Positions 15,512-27,710 are shown, counted from the stretch's first letter. The stretch is DNA of 64,000 nucleotides from an uncultured Flavobacteriaceae bacterium (GCA_943787295.1 CALSLW010000001.1:639501-703500); one strand, 5' to 3'. The notes: generated by a model not told the origin, from the sequence alone. Numbers and translations are program-made.

Positions 15512-18220
15512 CTATTTATTGCTATTATATTTAAGTGTAAACAAAAACGTTCTTCTAATCGTAGGAAGATTAACAAATTGCTCAAACTCTGCATCAAATA
15601 AATTATTGATGGATAACCCTAAATCTAATTTATTTTCTTTTTTCGTTTTGAAACGATATCCAAGGCTCATATTGCTAAATGTTCTGGCTTTATTGGTTCC
15701 CGTAAAAATTCGACCATCTCCCATTTTTCCATCAAATTCTGAAAGATGGTTTAGCCCAAATGTTCCGTAAAACTTCTCGGCTGGTAAGTAATTTATCCCA
15801 AAGTTAAAACGATTATTAGGAGTGTTTAAGAAAAACTCATAACTAGGGTTCGTTTCTCCAAGGTCTTCAGGAGTCCATATATTTTCTGATACGTATGAAT
15901 AATTCCCAAAAACGGTAAAATCATTTGTGAAACTATAGTTGAGTCCTAAATCAAGGCCAAAGTATTTTACATCCTCATTACCATAGGTTGGGAAACCAAC
16001 ATCCACTAAATAACCACGTGCTTGTGCTATATCAGAAACTATAAGACCATAACCTGGTCGCGGCGGCCCAGGAGCAGATGTGCCTAGTGCCGTGGTTAAT
16101 TGGTCAATTATCGGTTGAGCAACTGTACCAGAAAGAGCCGTATTAATTTGCGCACTTACCGCAGCAACATCCAACTGTGCACCCGCTGAAAGGGGAACAA
16201 TTCCTTGAGGTTGTATATTTTGTGTTACGCTGTAATAGGCATCTGCAGTAATTTTTAATTTACTGTTTAAAACTGTTGTAAAACCAAACTCTAAGGTATT
16301 TACAGCTCGTAGCTCTGGCTCACCAGAACCTACATCATTTAAACTGTTAATGGGTCCTATTGGACGTCCTATAAGTGGTGCTTGGAAAGTTGCCGACCTA
16401 AGTCCTGGGGTAACACTACCTGATACACCAGAAACATCCACGTTTACACCTGCGTTAGTGGCGAGTGCTGCAATTATATCAGCTAGTTCATACGAGTTTC
16501 CTCCATCTACAGTACCAAAAGCAAAACGTGTCTCTGGATTGTTATAGGTAACTGGTGTACCCACACCAATCGCATGTGTTCTTGGCAAAGCAGGCGGAAG
16601 ACCTAAGGTAAAATCTAAGAACGTACGTAATTGACTTTCTGCACTATAAGAACGATTAAGTGATAAACGGAAAGCGGTAACATCATTCGTTTTGTAAACA
16701 AAACCTAAACGCGGTGAAAAAACCGATTGATCATAAGCATCATACGTATCAAATCGCCCAGCAAAATTGGCACTTAATTTATCGCTGAAATCATGTTTTA
16801 AGGAAACATAAGCCCCATAGATGGAACTAGCATTGTTATCAGAAAATACACCATAACGTTTGGCATCGCTGAACGCTGGAATGATTTTTACATCTCCACC
16901 AATTACTGCCGTTGTGTTTTCTGCAAGATCCAGATTATATTGTGCCGTTATATCGTAGTAAAAACTATCAGACGTATCCACATTCGTTTCATCAGCACTG
17001 GAGTAATTAAAACTAAATACTTTTCCCGGGAGTGATTCTGAACCAAATTCTTTACTTGCAAAAAATGTTGCGAAAAAATTCCCAGAGTTGAAACGCAATT
17101 GATTTAAAAAATTCCTTCCACCATTGTATAAATGATTATTCTGATTTCTAAAATTTTGACGGTAATCATTAATCGAACCAACATAGGTCAATGAGGTGTT
17201 TTCATTGAAATTATAAATTAAGGTAGCTTCATAACTGGTAGAATACGTTTCTGTCAATAGGTTATCACCTACCGTTAAAGTGCTTCCGTCTGTTAATGTT
17301 TTAACAGATCCAGGTCGAATGGCTAAATCACCATTTGCCTTGAGAATTCCCCTATCATTAAGTTGAAATTCGTCCACTTTGTTTTGCTTAAAGATGAGCT
17401 TGTAACCAAACTTATCATTCGACGAGTGGTTGGCCCAACGAACAGCTACTTGACTTTGTCCTTGGTTACCAAAACCAGTATAAACATCTACACCTGTATA
17501 TTTAAACGGATCTTTTGTTATGTAATGAACAACACCAGACGTAACGTTAGGCCCATATAATGCCCCTGCTGGACCACGAACAACTTCAACACTAGCGATA
17601 TCAATTGGTGTTAAAGGAATTGCAGCAGTATTGACCCGTTTATTGTATGGGGTCGTCAAAGGTAAATAATCTTTCATCACTAAGGTGTTCGTCTCATTGA
17701 CAATAGCAGATCCCCTTAGCTCAACATTGGATTCACCTGCACCATTTTGAACTAAGCTAAGACCGGGGAGATTTCTCATAAGGTTTACTACATCCCCCGA
17801 AACTGGTGCGCTTTCTACATTACGCGTACTAATTAACGACACAGCAGCCACCGCATCAATTACCTTTTCTGATCTTCTAGAGGCAGAAATTATAACCTCG
17901 TCTAAAGAAGCAAAGTCATCTTCTAGTGTAATGCTCACATTCGCATCACTAGAATCAATAGTGATTTCTTGAGTCTTAAATCCGGTATAGCTCACTAAAA
18001 CAACAGTTGGTAGCTGATCTGTGGCCAGATTAAAATTCCCCTCAAAGTCAGTTGTTGTTCCTTGACTTGATCCTTTAATAATAACATTTGCTCCTGGCAA
18101 AGATTCGCCACTAGAATCTACAACCTTGCCTGAAACACTATTTTGTGCTACCATGGTAAAAGCTGAAAACAAAGTGACAACCACTCCTAAAAAGAAGTTT
18201 TTTGCAATAGATTTCTTCAT
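15512..18220 (-). CDS. TonB-dependent outer-membrane receptor
   Basis: 902 aa. A signal peptide (to about 25) is followed by a carboxypeptidase-regulatory-like domain (about 28-110: SGKVVDSSGESLPGANVIIK), a plug domain (about 115-225: EVIISASRRSEKVIDAV, NLPGLSLVQNGAGESNVELR, GPAGALYGPN), and a beta-barrel ending in the aromatic LFTLKYNSNK. There is no SusD partner, so it belongs to the vitamin/siderophore-like receptor class rather than to a glycan SusCD pair. It is monocistronic with its own terminator. The shared motif upstream and its place between the two aromatic operons suggest that it imports the aromatic substrate or a conjugate of it. Confidence 0.9.
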   Translation of the reverse strand: MKKSIAKNFFLGVVVTLFSAFTMVAQNSVSGKVVDSSGESLPGANVIIKGSSQGTTTDFEGNFNLATDQLPTVVLVSYTGFKTQEITIDSSDANVSITLEDDFASLDEVIISASRRSEKVIDAVAAVSLISTRNVESAPVSGDVVNLMRNLPGLSLVQNGAGESNVELRGSAIVNETNTLVMKDYLPLTTPYNKRVNTAAIPLTPIDIASVEVVRGPAGALYGPNVTSGVVHYITKDPFKYTGVDVYTGFGNQGQSQVAVRWANHSSNDKFGYKLIFKQNKVDEFQLNDRGILKANGDLAIRPGSVKTLTDGSTLTVGDNLLTETYSTSYEATLIYNFNENTSLTYVGSINDYRQNFRNQNNHLYNGGRNFLNQLRFNSGNFFATFFASKEFGSESLPGKVFSFNYSSADETNVDTSDSFYYDITAQYNLDLAENTTAVIGGDVKIIPAFSDAKRYGVFSDNNASSIYGAYVSLKHDFSDKLSANFAGRFDTYDAYDQSVFSPRLGFVYKTNDVTAFRLSLNRSYSAESQLRTFLDFTLGLPPALPRTHAIGVGTPVTYNNPETRFAFGTVDGGNSYELADIIAALATNAGVNVDVSGVSGSVTPGLRSATFQAPLIGRPIGPINSLNDVGSGEPELRAVNTLEFGFTTVLNSKLKITADAYYSVTQNIQPQGIVPLSAGAQLDVAAVSAQINTALSGTVAQPIIDQLTTALGTSAPGPPRPGYGLIVSDIAQARGYLVDVGFPTYGNEDVKYFGLDLGLNYSFTNDFTVFGNYSYVSENIWTPEDLGETNPSYEFFLNTPNNRFNFGINYLPAEKFYGTFGLNHLSEFDGKMGDGRIFTGTNKARTFSNMSLGYRFKTKKENKLDLGLSINNLFDAEFEQFVNLPTIRRTFLFTLKYNSNK

Positions 18221-18310
18221 TACTTAATAGTTTTAGTTAACGATTTTGCATTCTATAATACTAAATGCATTGAATAAATTAAAGGATTATTTTTCGAGTC
18301 ACTACAACAT

Positions 18311-18331
18311 ATGTTTGATTTGTTTAATAAA
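18311..18331 (+). promoter_or_regulatory. Candidate regulon operator, copy 2
   Basis: ATGTTTGATTTGTTTAATAA plus one more A, 19 of 21 positions as in copy 1. It overlaps the palindrome AACATATGTT at 18307-18316 and lies about 90-110 bp before the TonB receptor start. The same gap (18221-18559) separates the receptor from the divergent araC gene, so the site could serve both. I see no small gene in the gap. Confidence 0.5.
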
Positions 18332-18559
18332 TATGTGCAATAATTCAATTTTATAATCTCGTTAGCTTTGAATAACTAGCTAAAAAAGTAAAAGCACATA
18401 TAAAACATTTTGACAGCGACACGTCTAAATAAAACCTAAAAATATTGAACATAAAGTGCATGTTTTATAATGAAATAGCTTCTTTGCTATTTATAAATTA
18501 TTCATTAGTTTTATTAGACAAATAATACATGCATACTAGGCAATTTAAGTGAAAAAATA

Positions 18560-19450
18560 ATGAACATAAAGAATTATGTAGTTTACGGAAATGATAATTA
18601 TGTCCTACCATCTTATTTTGTAAATGTAGAATCCATCGAAAAAACTGTAAGTTCATTCAATGGACACATTAAACCGCATGTGCATTCTAATTTATTTCAA
18701 GTCATACTATTTGAGCAAGGAAAAGGTAGATTTATTTCTGATCAAACAAGCATGAATATTGCTGGCCCATGCATCATTACTATCGCTGAGAGTACTTTGC
18801 ATGAAATTCAATTCGATATGCAAACCGAATTCAAAGGGAAGGTTTTGACAATCAACACCTCCTTATTGGAAGACATATTTGCAGATTTACCCAAAAGTCT
18901 TTTCCGTTTAACAAACGGAATTAACTTTTTAGAGCGGGTAGATAATTTTGAGGAGTGTACTTTATTAATTGATAAAATAAGCACGCATTTACCCGAGAAT
19001 GGTCCCAGAACTAGGCTAGCCATAAACGCTTATTTAAGCCTATTTTTCTTACAATTATTAAAACATGACAACCTTAATAGCCCAACCAATAAGTTCATTA
19101 AAAAACAGAGTTATCTATATTTCAGATCCTTTGAACAGGAGGTAAAAGCAACCCAATCCATTGCTAGGTCAGTTGCAGAGTATGCCGATAGCTTAAAGAT
19201 TACACCGACCCATTTAAATAGAATTTGCAAGGCGAATGTTGGTTTAACAGCTTCTCAGGTAATTCAAAATTATATTGTACTCGAAATCAAACGCAATCTT
19301 CTGTATACGTCCTATACCATCTCTGAAATTTCTCACATTTTTAACTTCAATGATTTAGGATATTTTTGTCGCTTTTTCAAAAAGCATACAGGAAAAACAC
19401 CTAAAAGTTTTAGAGAGTCACAAGTGACCTCGCAAGAAGAGGCTAATTAG
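18560..19450 (+). CDS. AraC-family transcriptional regulator
   Basis: 296 aa. The N-terminal part (about 30-110: HIKPHVHSNLFQVILFEQG) is a cupin-like sensor. The last 100 residues carry the double helix-turn-helix (ADSLKITPTHLNRICKANVG and ISEISHIFNFNDLGYFCRFF, then KKHTGKTPKSFR). It resembles AraC-type activators of 4-hydroxybenzoate genes such as PobC/PobR-type proteins, but this is by context. It is the only plus-strand gene of the catabolic region, divergent from the TonB receptor, and its 3' end overlaps the convergent MBL gene by 8 bp. It is the likely positive regulator of the pathway. Confidence 0.85.
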   Translation: MNIKNYVVYGNDNYVLPSYFVNVESIEKTVSSFNGHIKPHVHSNLFQVILFEQGKGRFISDQTSMNIAGPCIITIAESTLHEIQFDMQTEFKGKVLTINTSLLEDIFADLPKSLFRLTNGINFLERVDNFEECTLLIDKISTHLPENGPRTRLAINAYLSLFFLQLLKHDNLNSPTNKFIKKQSYLYFRSFEQEVKATQSIARSVAEYADSLKITPTHLNRICKANVGLTASQVIQNYIVLEIKRNLLYTSYTISEISHIFNFNDLGYFCRFFKKHTGKTPKSFRESQVTSQEEAN

Positions 19451-20246
19451 ACGCTATGATACCCGGAAAACGATAGTGGGTACAAAAGAGTGTTTCTGAG
19501 CCTTCATCATTAAGCCTATTAGCAATTGCTTTTACTGTTTTCTTGCATTCTTCGGGGTCTGAGTCGTATTTAGAAACAATTGCTATATCATTCAATTGCA
19601 GGGGATCTCGAATAGCATCTGAACAATGAATAAGCGTTTCATTACCAGATTGAATGATGATTCCAAAATGATCCCTCCGATGTCCTTTTGCAGGAAAGAA
19701 TTTTATAACATCAAGAAAAGTAGTATTGTCTTTTAACAGTTTTATTTTGGCATCATCTAGTTCCTTGTAAAAACTAAAAAATCCTTGCTTGCCATTGCGC
19801 ATAGCTATTTGCTTTTCATTAGGTAAAAGTTGCACAAAAGGGGTCGCTGAAAATTCATCCAAGAGCGCTTCACTCGACGAAGGAGTGCACCATAGTTTAT
19901 GCATTTCCTCAGGAAGTACAAGTGTTGCGTTAGGAAAAGCACTTAGCCCACCTATATGGTCCCCATCACTATGGGTGAGTAGAACATAATCGATATCGTT
20001 AGGGGTCAATTCAAGTGTTTTTAGGCTTTGGATCAAATTACCATTTCCTCTCCCAGAATCTATAATGAGCCATTGCTTATTCACTTTTAAAAGCAAATAA
20101 TTAAATCCCACTTCTATAGCTTGTTCAGCGATGTGTTGAGGATGATCGGTTAAAATGAATTCTTTTCCTACCGTACTTTGAAAAGAGTTTTCTTCCAAAA
20201 CATGGGCTTGAATTTCTCCAATAGAAAAAGAGTGAATCCTATGCAT
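19443..20246 (-). CDS. MBL-fold hydrolase closing the protocatechuate operon
   Basis: 267 aa. The metal motif reads THSDGDH (91-97), so the second His of HxHxDH is an Asp, a variant found in part of the MBL superfamily. Further conserved blocks are PAKGHRRDHFGI (His near 212) and LIHCSDAI. It starts directly next to the stop of ligI (no gap) and is the tenth gene of the operon. None of the known pathway steps needs it. It may hydrolyse an ester or lactone to make or salvage an intermediate. The function is open. Confidence 0.75.
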   Translation of the reverse strand: MHRIHSFSIGEIQAHVLEENSFQSTVGKEFILTDHPQHIAEQAIEVGFNYLLLKVNKQWLIIDSGRGNGNLIQSLKTLELTPNDIDYVLLTHSDGDHIGGLSAFPNATLVLPEEMHKLWCTPSSSEALLDEFSATPFVQLLPNEKQIAMRNGKQGFFSFYKELDDAKIKLLKDNTTFLDVIKFFPAKGHRRDHFGIIIQSGNETLIHCSDAIRDPLQLNDIAIVSKYDSDPEECKKTVKAIANRLNDEGSETLFCTHYRFPGIIASN

Positions 20247-21116
20247 TTACCAATTGTAAAGTTTTGCCGGATTGTGAACGAGAATATCTTCTAGTTGTTC
20301 CCTAGTATCACAATACTGGTTTAAAAGATTGACCAAATGTCCATCATTAGGCATATGGGTTTTGATATTGGGGTGCGGGAAATCCGTGCCCCATAAAACA
20401 CGCTTAGGCGCTATAGAAATCAATTCTTTTGCATAAGGGATGGCATCTTCAAATGGCGGTCCTGCTTTTGAAATACGTTCTGCGCCAGAAACCTTAACCC
20501 ACCAATTTTCATTGCTAACAAAGCGCTTTAATATTTGGAAGGCTTCTTGTTCTCCGCCCAGATCAGTGGGAACACGTCCCATATGATCCACGACAATAGG
20601 CATATCTAGTTGAGAAAAAAACGACTCGTATTCTATCAGATCTTCAGCATTGACATGAATGACCAAATGCCAGCAAAGAGGAATAACTTTATCCAAAACC
20701 TTTTGCATCTTGTCCAAATCTGGAGCACCTCCCAAATGCTTGACAAAATTAAAACGCACTCCACAAACACCTCCATCATTAAGCGTTTCAAAATCTTGGC
20801 GACTAAAACTATCATCGGCAATACACACGCCGCGATAAGTGTCTGGATTATTTGCTAAAGCATCCATCATAGCACGGTTATCAATGCCGTGACAACTAGC
20901 TTGAACAATAACTGCTCGCTCTATGCCGATGGCTTCGTGAATCTTTTTTAATTCTTCTTTTCCATTATCTGGTGGCCAATAACTCGCCTTTGGATGAAAA
21001 GGAAATACCTCATGCGGACCAAAAACATGGCAGTGTGCGTCAGTTGCATTTTTTGGGAGCTCAAAGTTTGGGGTAATGGGAGCTTTATTGGGGGGCATAC
21101 AGGTTTTTTTCACCAT
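20247..21116 (-). CDS. ligI: 2-pyrone-4,6-dicarboxylate hydrolase
   Basis: 289 aa, amidohydrolase fold, cytoplasmic. It opens the lactone of 2-pyrone-4,6-dicarboxylate to give 4-oxalomesaconate. HxH is at 28-30 in TDAHCHVFGP, VVDHMGR carries His178, and GTDFPHPN carries the catalytic Asp245. These fit LigI, a metal-independent member of the amidohydrolase superfamily. Eight bp separate it from the tautomerase gene upstream. Identity rests on motifs together with the full pathway around it. Confidence 0.9.
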   Translation of the reverse strand: MVKKTCMPPNKAPITPNFELPKNATDAHCHVFGPHEVFPFHPKASYWPPDNGKEELKKIHEAIGIERAVIVQASCHGIDNRAMMDALANNPDTYRGVCIADDSFSRQDFETLNDGGVCGVRFNFVKHLGGAPDLDKMQKVLDKVIPLCWHLVIHVNAEDLIEYESFFSQLDMPIVVDHMGRVPTDLGGEQEAFQILKRFVSNENWWVKVSGAERISKAGPPFEDAIPYAKELISIAPKRVLWGTDFPHPNIKTHMPNDGHLVNLLNQYCDTREQLEDILVHNPAKLYNW

Positions 21117-21124
21117 AATTACTG

Positions 21125-22207
21125 TTATTTAAATAGAGGAACATTTGCAATACCTGAGCAGATCTGTCGTGCAGTGCGAATGATGCCTGTTTTATGAATT
21201 TTAATCTCTTCTTTTTCCTTGCTGTAATCTAATACAATCGTAATCTCTCCAGAGGGATGTTCTAAGGTAAATTCATTCCCTTCTTTTTGCTTTGCAAGCA
21301 AGTGAACGCTTGTCCCTGGAATAATACAACCTGCTACGATACTAGCGGCCGCTAATACCCCAATAGCTGCATGACATACATGAGGTATAAACATACGGGT
21401 ATTGACCATGGCGTCTGTTATTGAAGCAGATATGATTCCCATTTTAGGGATGGTTTTATTAGTAACATTTCCTAAGCCCATTTTGGGACCCATCTCTAAT
21501 CGAATGTTTTCCAAAAGAGTTTTTAAAGACGTATTATCTTCTAATTCTTGCTTTGATTCATCTCCCTTAATCCCTAAATCTTTGGCATCCATCAAAATAG
21601 TAGGCATCCCGTTATCGATACAGCTAATAGAGATTCCATGTGAAACATCTTGTTTATTCCCGGTAGGAAACAACGCGCCACAGGTGGAGCCTTCAAGGGA
21701 GAGATAGTTGCATATCACCGGAGCAGCGGATCCTTCAACCCCACTTATTTGGGCTTCGCCAAAATAACTTAACACCCCCTTAGGAGTGGCAATTTCAACA
21801 TCACATAGCGAGGCGCTATTTTCCATAAAAACCCTGGCAGTTGTGATGGTATTTCTTGGCTTAATAAGCCCTTCTTCTATGGCAAAAGGCAGCACAGCAG
21901 AAAGAATATTACCACAGTTTTGAGCTGTTGATAGACGTCCTTCTCCTACCACTACTTGAACGAATAAATAATCTAAATCCACCCCCTGGCGTTGAGAAGG
22001 GGAAACAATAGCAACTTTACTGGTTAAGGAATTACCTCCACCTAAACCGTCAACTTGGCGTTGATCATTCCATCCTAAACCATTCATGGTGGAAAGAATT
22101 TGAGCATCTCTTTCTTGAGGATCTTCGGCTAGGTCTTTTTTATGAAAAAAAACTGCTTTAGAGCTCCCTCCGCGAAAAAGTGAAAAAGGTATTTTTTGAA
22201 CTTCCAT
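21125..22207 (-). CDS. galD: 4-oxalomesaconate tautomerase (PrpF family)
   Basis: 360 aa. The PrpF-type start IPFSLFRGGSSKAVFF corresponds to the usual MRGGTSKG motif, and DGLGGGNSLTSKVAIVSPS follows near 55-73. PrpF-family enzymes move double bonds without cofactors. GalD (gallate) and LigU (protocatechuate 4,5-pathway) interconvert the tautomers of 4-oxalomesaconate. The start overlaps the ligC stop by one base (TGATG), so translation is coupled. It sits between the genes that make and use its substrate. Confidence 0.85.
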   Translation of the reverse strand: MEVQKIPFSLFRGGSSKAVFFHKKDLAEDPQERDAQILSTMNGLGWNDQRQVDGLGGGNSLTSKVAIVSPSQRQGVDLDYLFVQVVVGEGRLSTAQNCGNILSAVLPFAIEEGLIKPRNTITTARVFMENSASLCDVEIATPKGVLSYFGEAQISGVEGSAAPVICNYLSLEGSTCGALFPTGNKQDVSHGISISCIDNGMPTILMDAKDLGIKGDESKQELEDNTSLKTLLENIRLEMGPKMGLGNVTNKTIPKMGIISASITDAMVNTRMFIPHVCHAAIGVLAAASIVAGCIIPGTSVHLLAKQKEGNEFTLEHPSGEITIVLDYSKEKEEIKIHKTGIIRTARQICSGIANVPLFK

Positions 22208-23148
22208 CAGTTAGAAGCGATATATTCAAGTTTGTGTAAGACTTCCATCGAAGGGAAAATTTCGTCTGCACTTGCATTAGGACTCCTGCCCTCTTTTATC
22301 GCATTGATGAATTCTAAATTCTGCCATTCAAAGCCATTGTGTTTTGTTAACTCAGATGGGATTTCTACTGGATTGTCATTCCCATCAACAATATCATCAT
22401 AACGCACTTTAAAAGTACCTTCTTCGCAAATATATCTAAACCAAGAACCAAATTCTCCTTGATTATTAAACGACAAAGTAACCGTTAAAAGTTTTTCGCT
22501 AATGGATTTTATACCAATATTCATATCAAGCGGCACCCCGATTGTTGCTGATTTTGGTCCTTGCATTGCCCAGCGCTTAATCTCTGCTTCCTGCGTTTGG
22601 TAACGAAATAAATCTACACTGTGAGCAGCGTGATGCCATAATAAATGGTCGACCCAATCTCGTTCTTTCCCAAGAGCACTTTTATTTTCTTTTCGATGAA
22701 AAAGCGTTTCAACAGCAAGGTGATGCAAATGCAATTTTCCTTGTTGAATTTGTTGACGAATCCATTGATGCGGTGGGTTAAAGCGACGAGTATGCGCCAC
22801 CATAACATTCTTTTTTGTTCGCTTTTGCGCTTCGATAATCGCCCTAGCGCCCTCTAAAGAGTCAGCCATAGGGATTTCGACTAATACGTGTTTTCCCGCC
22901 TCGAGCCACGCGATGGTTTGCTCAACGTGAAGCGGCGTAGGTGTTGCTAGTATAACAGCCGTAACACTTTTGTCTGCTAATAACTCATCTGTATTCGTAG
23001 AATAATGTTTAATCCCATATTTATTAGCCACCTCTTCTAATTCCTCTTGATCGATCCCCAATAAGACAATGTCAATATTGCCAATATTTTGAAGTGCTTC
23101 TATGTGTTTTCTAGCAATGGATCCAGTTCCTGCGATTGTTATTTTCAT
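22207..23148 (-). CDS. ligC: 4-carboxy-2-hydroxymuconate-6-semialdehyde dehydrogenase
   Basis: 313 aa, Gfo/Idh/MocA fold. The NAD(P) motif GTGSIA is at 7-12. Where sugar dehydrogenases of the fold have EKP, this one has VEIPMADS (near 90), as in LigC. Other blocks are VMVAHTRRFNPPH and DHLLWHHAAHSVDLFRY. LigC oxidises the hemiacetal form of the ring-cleavage product to 2-pyrone-4,6-dicarboxylate. It follows pobA by 6 bp and overlaps galD by 1 bp. Confidence 0.9.
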   Translation of the reverse strand: MKITIAGTGSIARKHIEALQNIGNIDIVLLGIDQEELEEVANKYGIKHYSTNTDELLADKSVTAVILATPTPLHVEQTIAWLEAGKHVLVEIPMADSLEGARAIIEAQKRTKKNVMVAHTRRFNPPHQWIRQQIQQGKLHLHHLAVETLFHRKENKSALGKERDWVDHLLWHHAAHSVDLFRYQTQEAEIKRWAMQGPKSATIGVPLDMNIGIKSISEKLLTVTLSFNNQGEFGSWFRYICEEGTFKVRYDDIVDGNDNPVEIPSELTKHNGFEWQNLEFINAIKEGRSPNASADEIFPSMEVLHKLEYIASN

Positions 23149-23154
23149 TCTTGT

Positions 23155-25570
<2,416 letters not shown>

Positions 25571-25581
<11 letters not shown>

Positions 25582-26341
25582 GTCCCAAATGGTTTAATTT
25601 TTTTAAATTTTCATAAGTGGCCTTTGCCATAATTGGAGGCTTATCGTTTGCGACCATAAAGTCACATACCGCATCCATTTCTTTCATACGGCGATTAGCG
25701 TGTTTAATGCTTCCTTCTAAAAAGCGATCAATTAATTCATCACTGCCTAAAATGGACTTGATCTGTTTACGCATATAGCTTTCTTCTTCCATCGATTTGG
25801 CAATGTCCATTGCCTCACATATCACCGCAGCAACACCCTTGTAAACAATTGAACGCATTAGTTTATAGCCTGCCGCTGTTCCTACATCCCCCGCTTTGAC
25901 GGTTACATTTAAAAAGGAAGCGGTTAACGCCTGAAATTGAGCTGCTGCTTTTCCCGACACCAAAAAAGGAGTCTTAATTCCAGCAGGTGGCACAGGAGCC
26001 ATAATGGCCAAATCGATTACATTAACCTTTGCATTGCTCAATAGGGCAGCTATGGATAATTTCATGTCTGGCGCTATGGTATTCATTTCACAAAAAAACT
26101 GTTTCTCGTTGAGGAAAGGAGCAATCTCACGAGCGATGTCTAAGGCAGCTTCTTTTTCGTTAGCAGAAAATATAATATCTGCGTCCTTGACTGCTTCTAC
26201 ATTGCTTTTTGCAAAATATACCGATTTGTTAAGCAGGTAGCGCAAGTTAGGGTCCCATCCCTTTACAGTATGGCCTAATTCGGCCAAATCGTTGGCAAAC
26301 CTACTCCCTGCTTCTCCTAATCCTAATACGGCAAATTTCAT
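25571..26341 (-). CDS. NAD(P)-binding dehydrogenase, DUF1932/hydroxyisobutyrate-dehydrogenase-like
   Basis: 256 aa from the ATG at 26341 (MKFAVLGLGEAGSRF), chosen because it overlaps the upstream stop as ATGA; an ATG 13 codons earlier lies inside the aldolase gene. GLGEAG at 7-12 is the Rossmann motif, MAPVPPAGIKTPFLVSG is the substrate block, and the helical C-terminal part resembles DUF1932. The known pathway from 4-hydroxybenzoate to pyruvate and oxaloacetate has no step for it. It might act on an off-pathway oxo-acid or on the 4-oxalomesaconate branch. The tight overlaps make a pathway role likely. Confidence 0.8.
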
Positions 26342-26976
26342 GTGTCTTTTCGTGTTGGAATATTGTATTTCTCTCCCCAATTATAAATCTCAAGAGAGTT
26401 TTTCCCTTTTAGCAACTCTTGACGAACAAAGGCTTCTTTTTCTTCTCTGGAGATTGCTTTTTCAATGGTTACCTCAATCTCATCTTTGGGGACGACCACT
26501 ACGCCATCTCGATCCCCTACAATAATATCCCCAGGCTGTATATCTACTGAATCTATGGTGATGGTTTCATTTAAGCTTCCTTCGATATCTTTGCCCGTTC
26601 CTCGAACAGATAGTCCGCGTGAAAAAACAGGAAAGTTAAGTTCTTCTATCTCATCTGCATCGCGAACACAACCGTCAATTACTAATCCTTTGACACCAAA
26701 TTGTTGCGCACCTAGTGTAAGCAAGTCTCCCCAATACCCCCCGTCTACACCTCCTTGACAGTCGACAATAATAATTTGGCCTTCCTCTGCATAAGCATAC
26801 GCTTGATGAAGCAAGATGTTGTTATAAGGTTTTAGTCGAACGGTATAGGCTGGTCCACAAAGTTTCATTGAAGCATTTATAGGCTTTATGTTGTGGGGTA
26901 AATTCCCTTTCCTCCCCATCGCTTCATGCAAGGTAGCTGTGCCAAAATCTGATAATTTTTTGTAGGTATCGTTCAT
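26338..26976 (-). CDS. ligK: 4-carboxy-4-hydroxy-2-oxoadipate aldolase (RraA fold)
   Basis: 212 aa. GPAYTVRLKP (41-50), the metal/substrate block GGVDGGYWGDLLTLGAQ and DGCVRDADEI (101-110, with Arg105 and Asp106) identify the HMG/CHA aldolase group of RraA-like proteins. It splits 4-carboxy-4-hydroxy-2-oxoadipate to pyruvate and oxaloacetate with a divalent metal, and many homologues also decarboxylate oxaloacetate. It is directly adjacent to the galB stop. RraA proper (an RNase E regulator) is excluded by context. Confidence 0.9.
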   Translation of the reverse strand: MNDTYKKLSDFGTATLHEAMGRKGNLPHNIKPINASMKLCGPAYTVRLKPYNNILLHQAYAYAEEGQIIIVDCQGGVDGGYWGDLLTLGAQQFGVKGLVIDGCVRDADEIEELNFPVFSRGLSVRGTGKDIEGSLNETITIDSVDIQPGDIIVGDRDGVVVVPKDEIEVTIEKAISREEKEAFVRQELLKGKNSLEIYNWGEKYNIPTRKDT

Positions 26977-27696
26977 CTAAAATAATTTATTTAAATCTCC
27001 GACAAAAGGTACTTGGCTTTCTAAACATTCGGCATATTTAATGCTTTGATCTCCACTAATTCTTCGTGCATGATTTCCACGACGTGCACCCAGTTCTGTG
27101 TAATAGTCTTTTAAATAGCTTTGCGCTCCCATACATTCCATCGCTTTTATTTTTAAATCAAAGACAGAAGAAATATCAATATAAGTATCGGGTAAAAAAC
27201 CAGACAACTCTGGTTGATGGGGTTCAAAAGAAAACCATCGGGGTGGATCAATACGCTTAAATGCTGCCGAAACCCCAGCACCAGCTGAAAGTAGCCGCGC
27301 GCGTTGAACAATAGTGTAGGCCAAAGGATGATCTGGATTAAACGGATCTTTGGCAGTATGTGTTAAAATGATTTTTGGCGAAAAATCCCTAATGATTTCG
27401 GCTAATTGTGCCTCGCGTTCTTCATTGATAAGCATAGGATAGTCGCCCCAATCCAAACATTGATACGTACATCCTAAAATTTCTGAAGCTTTTGAAGACA
27501 TTTCATGACGGGCTTCTTTAACACTTTCAATACTTCGGTTAGGGTCTTCTTTCCATAAATTCCCTGATTCCCCTTTTTCTCCATAGGACAAAGACAGATT
27601 TAACACCTCTCCTCCAAGTTCCGCTGTTTTAGCAATAATACCTCCTGCTCTCCAAACAAAATCTGCTGCGTGAGCTCCAACAACTAATAGTCTCAT
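26977..27696 (-). CDS. galB: 4-oxalomesaconate hydratase, GalB (PIG-L-like) type
   Basis: 239 aa. The zinc-site motif of PIG-L deacetylases (HPDD) appears as HAAD (9-12) followed by FVWRAGG, exactly the pattern of Pseudomonas GalB. The third ligand is His123 in THTAKDPFNPDH. GalB adds water to 4-oxalomesaconate to form 4-carboxy-4-hydroxy-2-oxoadipate. Sphingobium uses the unrelated amidohydrolase LigJ for this step, so the operon mixes lig-type and gal-type parts. It is the first gene of the ten-gene operon, with a promoter element 15 bp upstream. Confidence 0.85.
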   Translation of the reverse strand: MRLLVVGAHAADFVWRAGGIIAKTAELGGEVLNLSLSYGEKGESGNLWKEDPNRSIESVKEARHEMSSKASEILGCTYQCLDWGDYPMLINEEREAQLAEIIRDFSPKIILTHTAKDPFNPDHPLAYTIVQRARLLSAGAGVSAAFKRIDPPRWFSFEPHQPELSGFLPDTYIDISSVFDLKIKAMECMGAQSYLKDYYTELGARRGNHARRISGDQSIKYAECLESQVPFVGDLNKLF

Positions 27697-27710
27697 AATA
27701 TTTATTTTTA

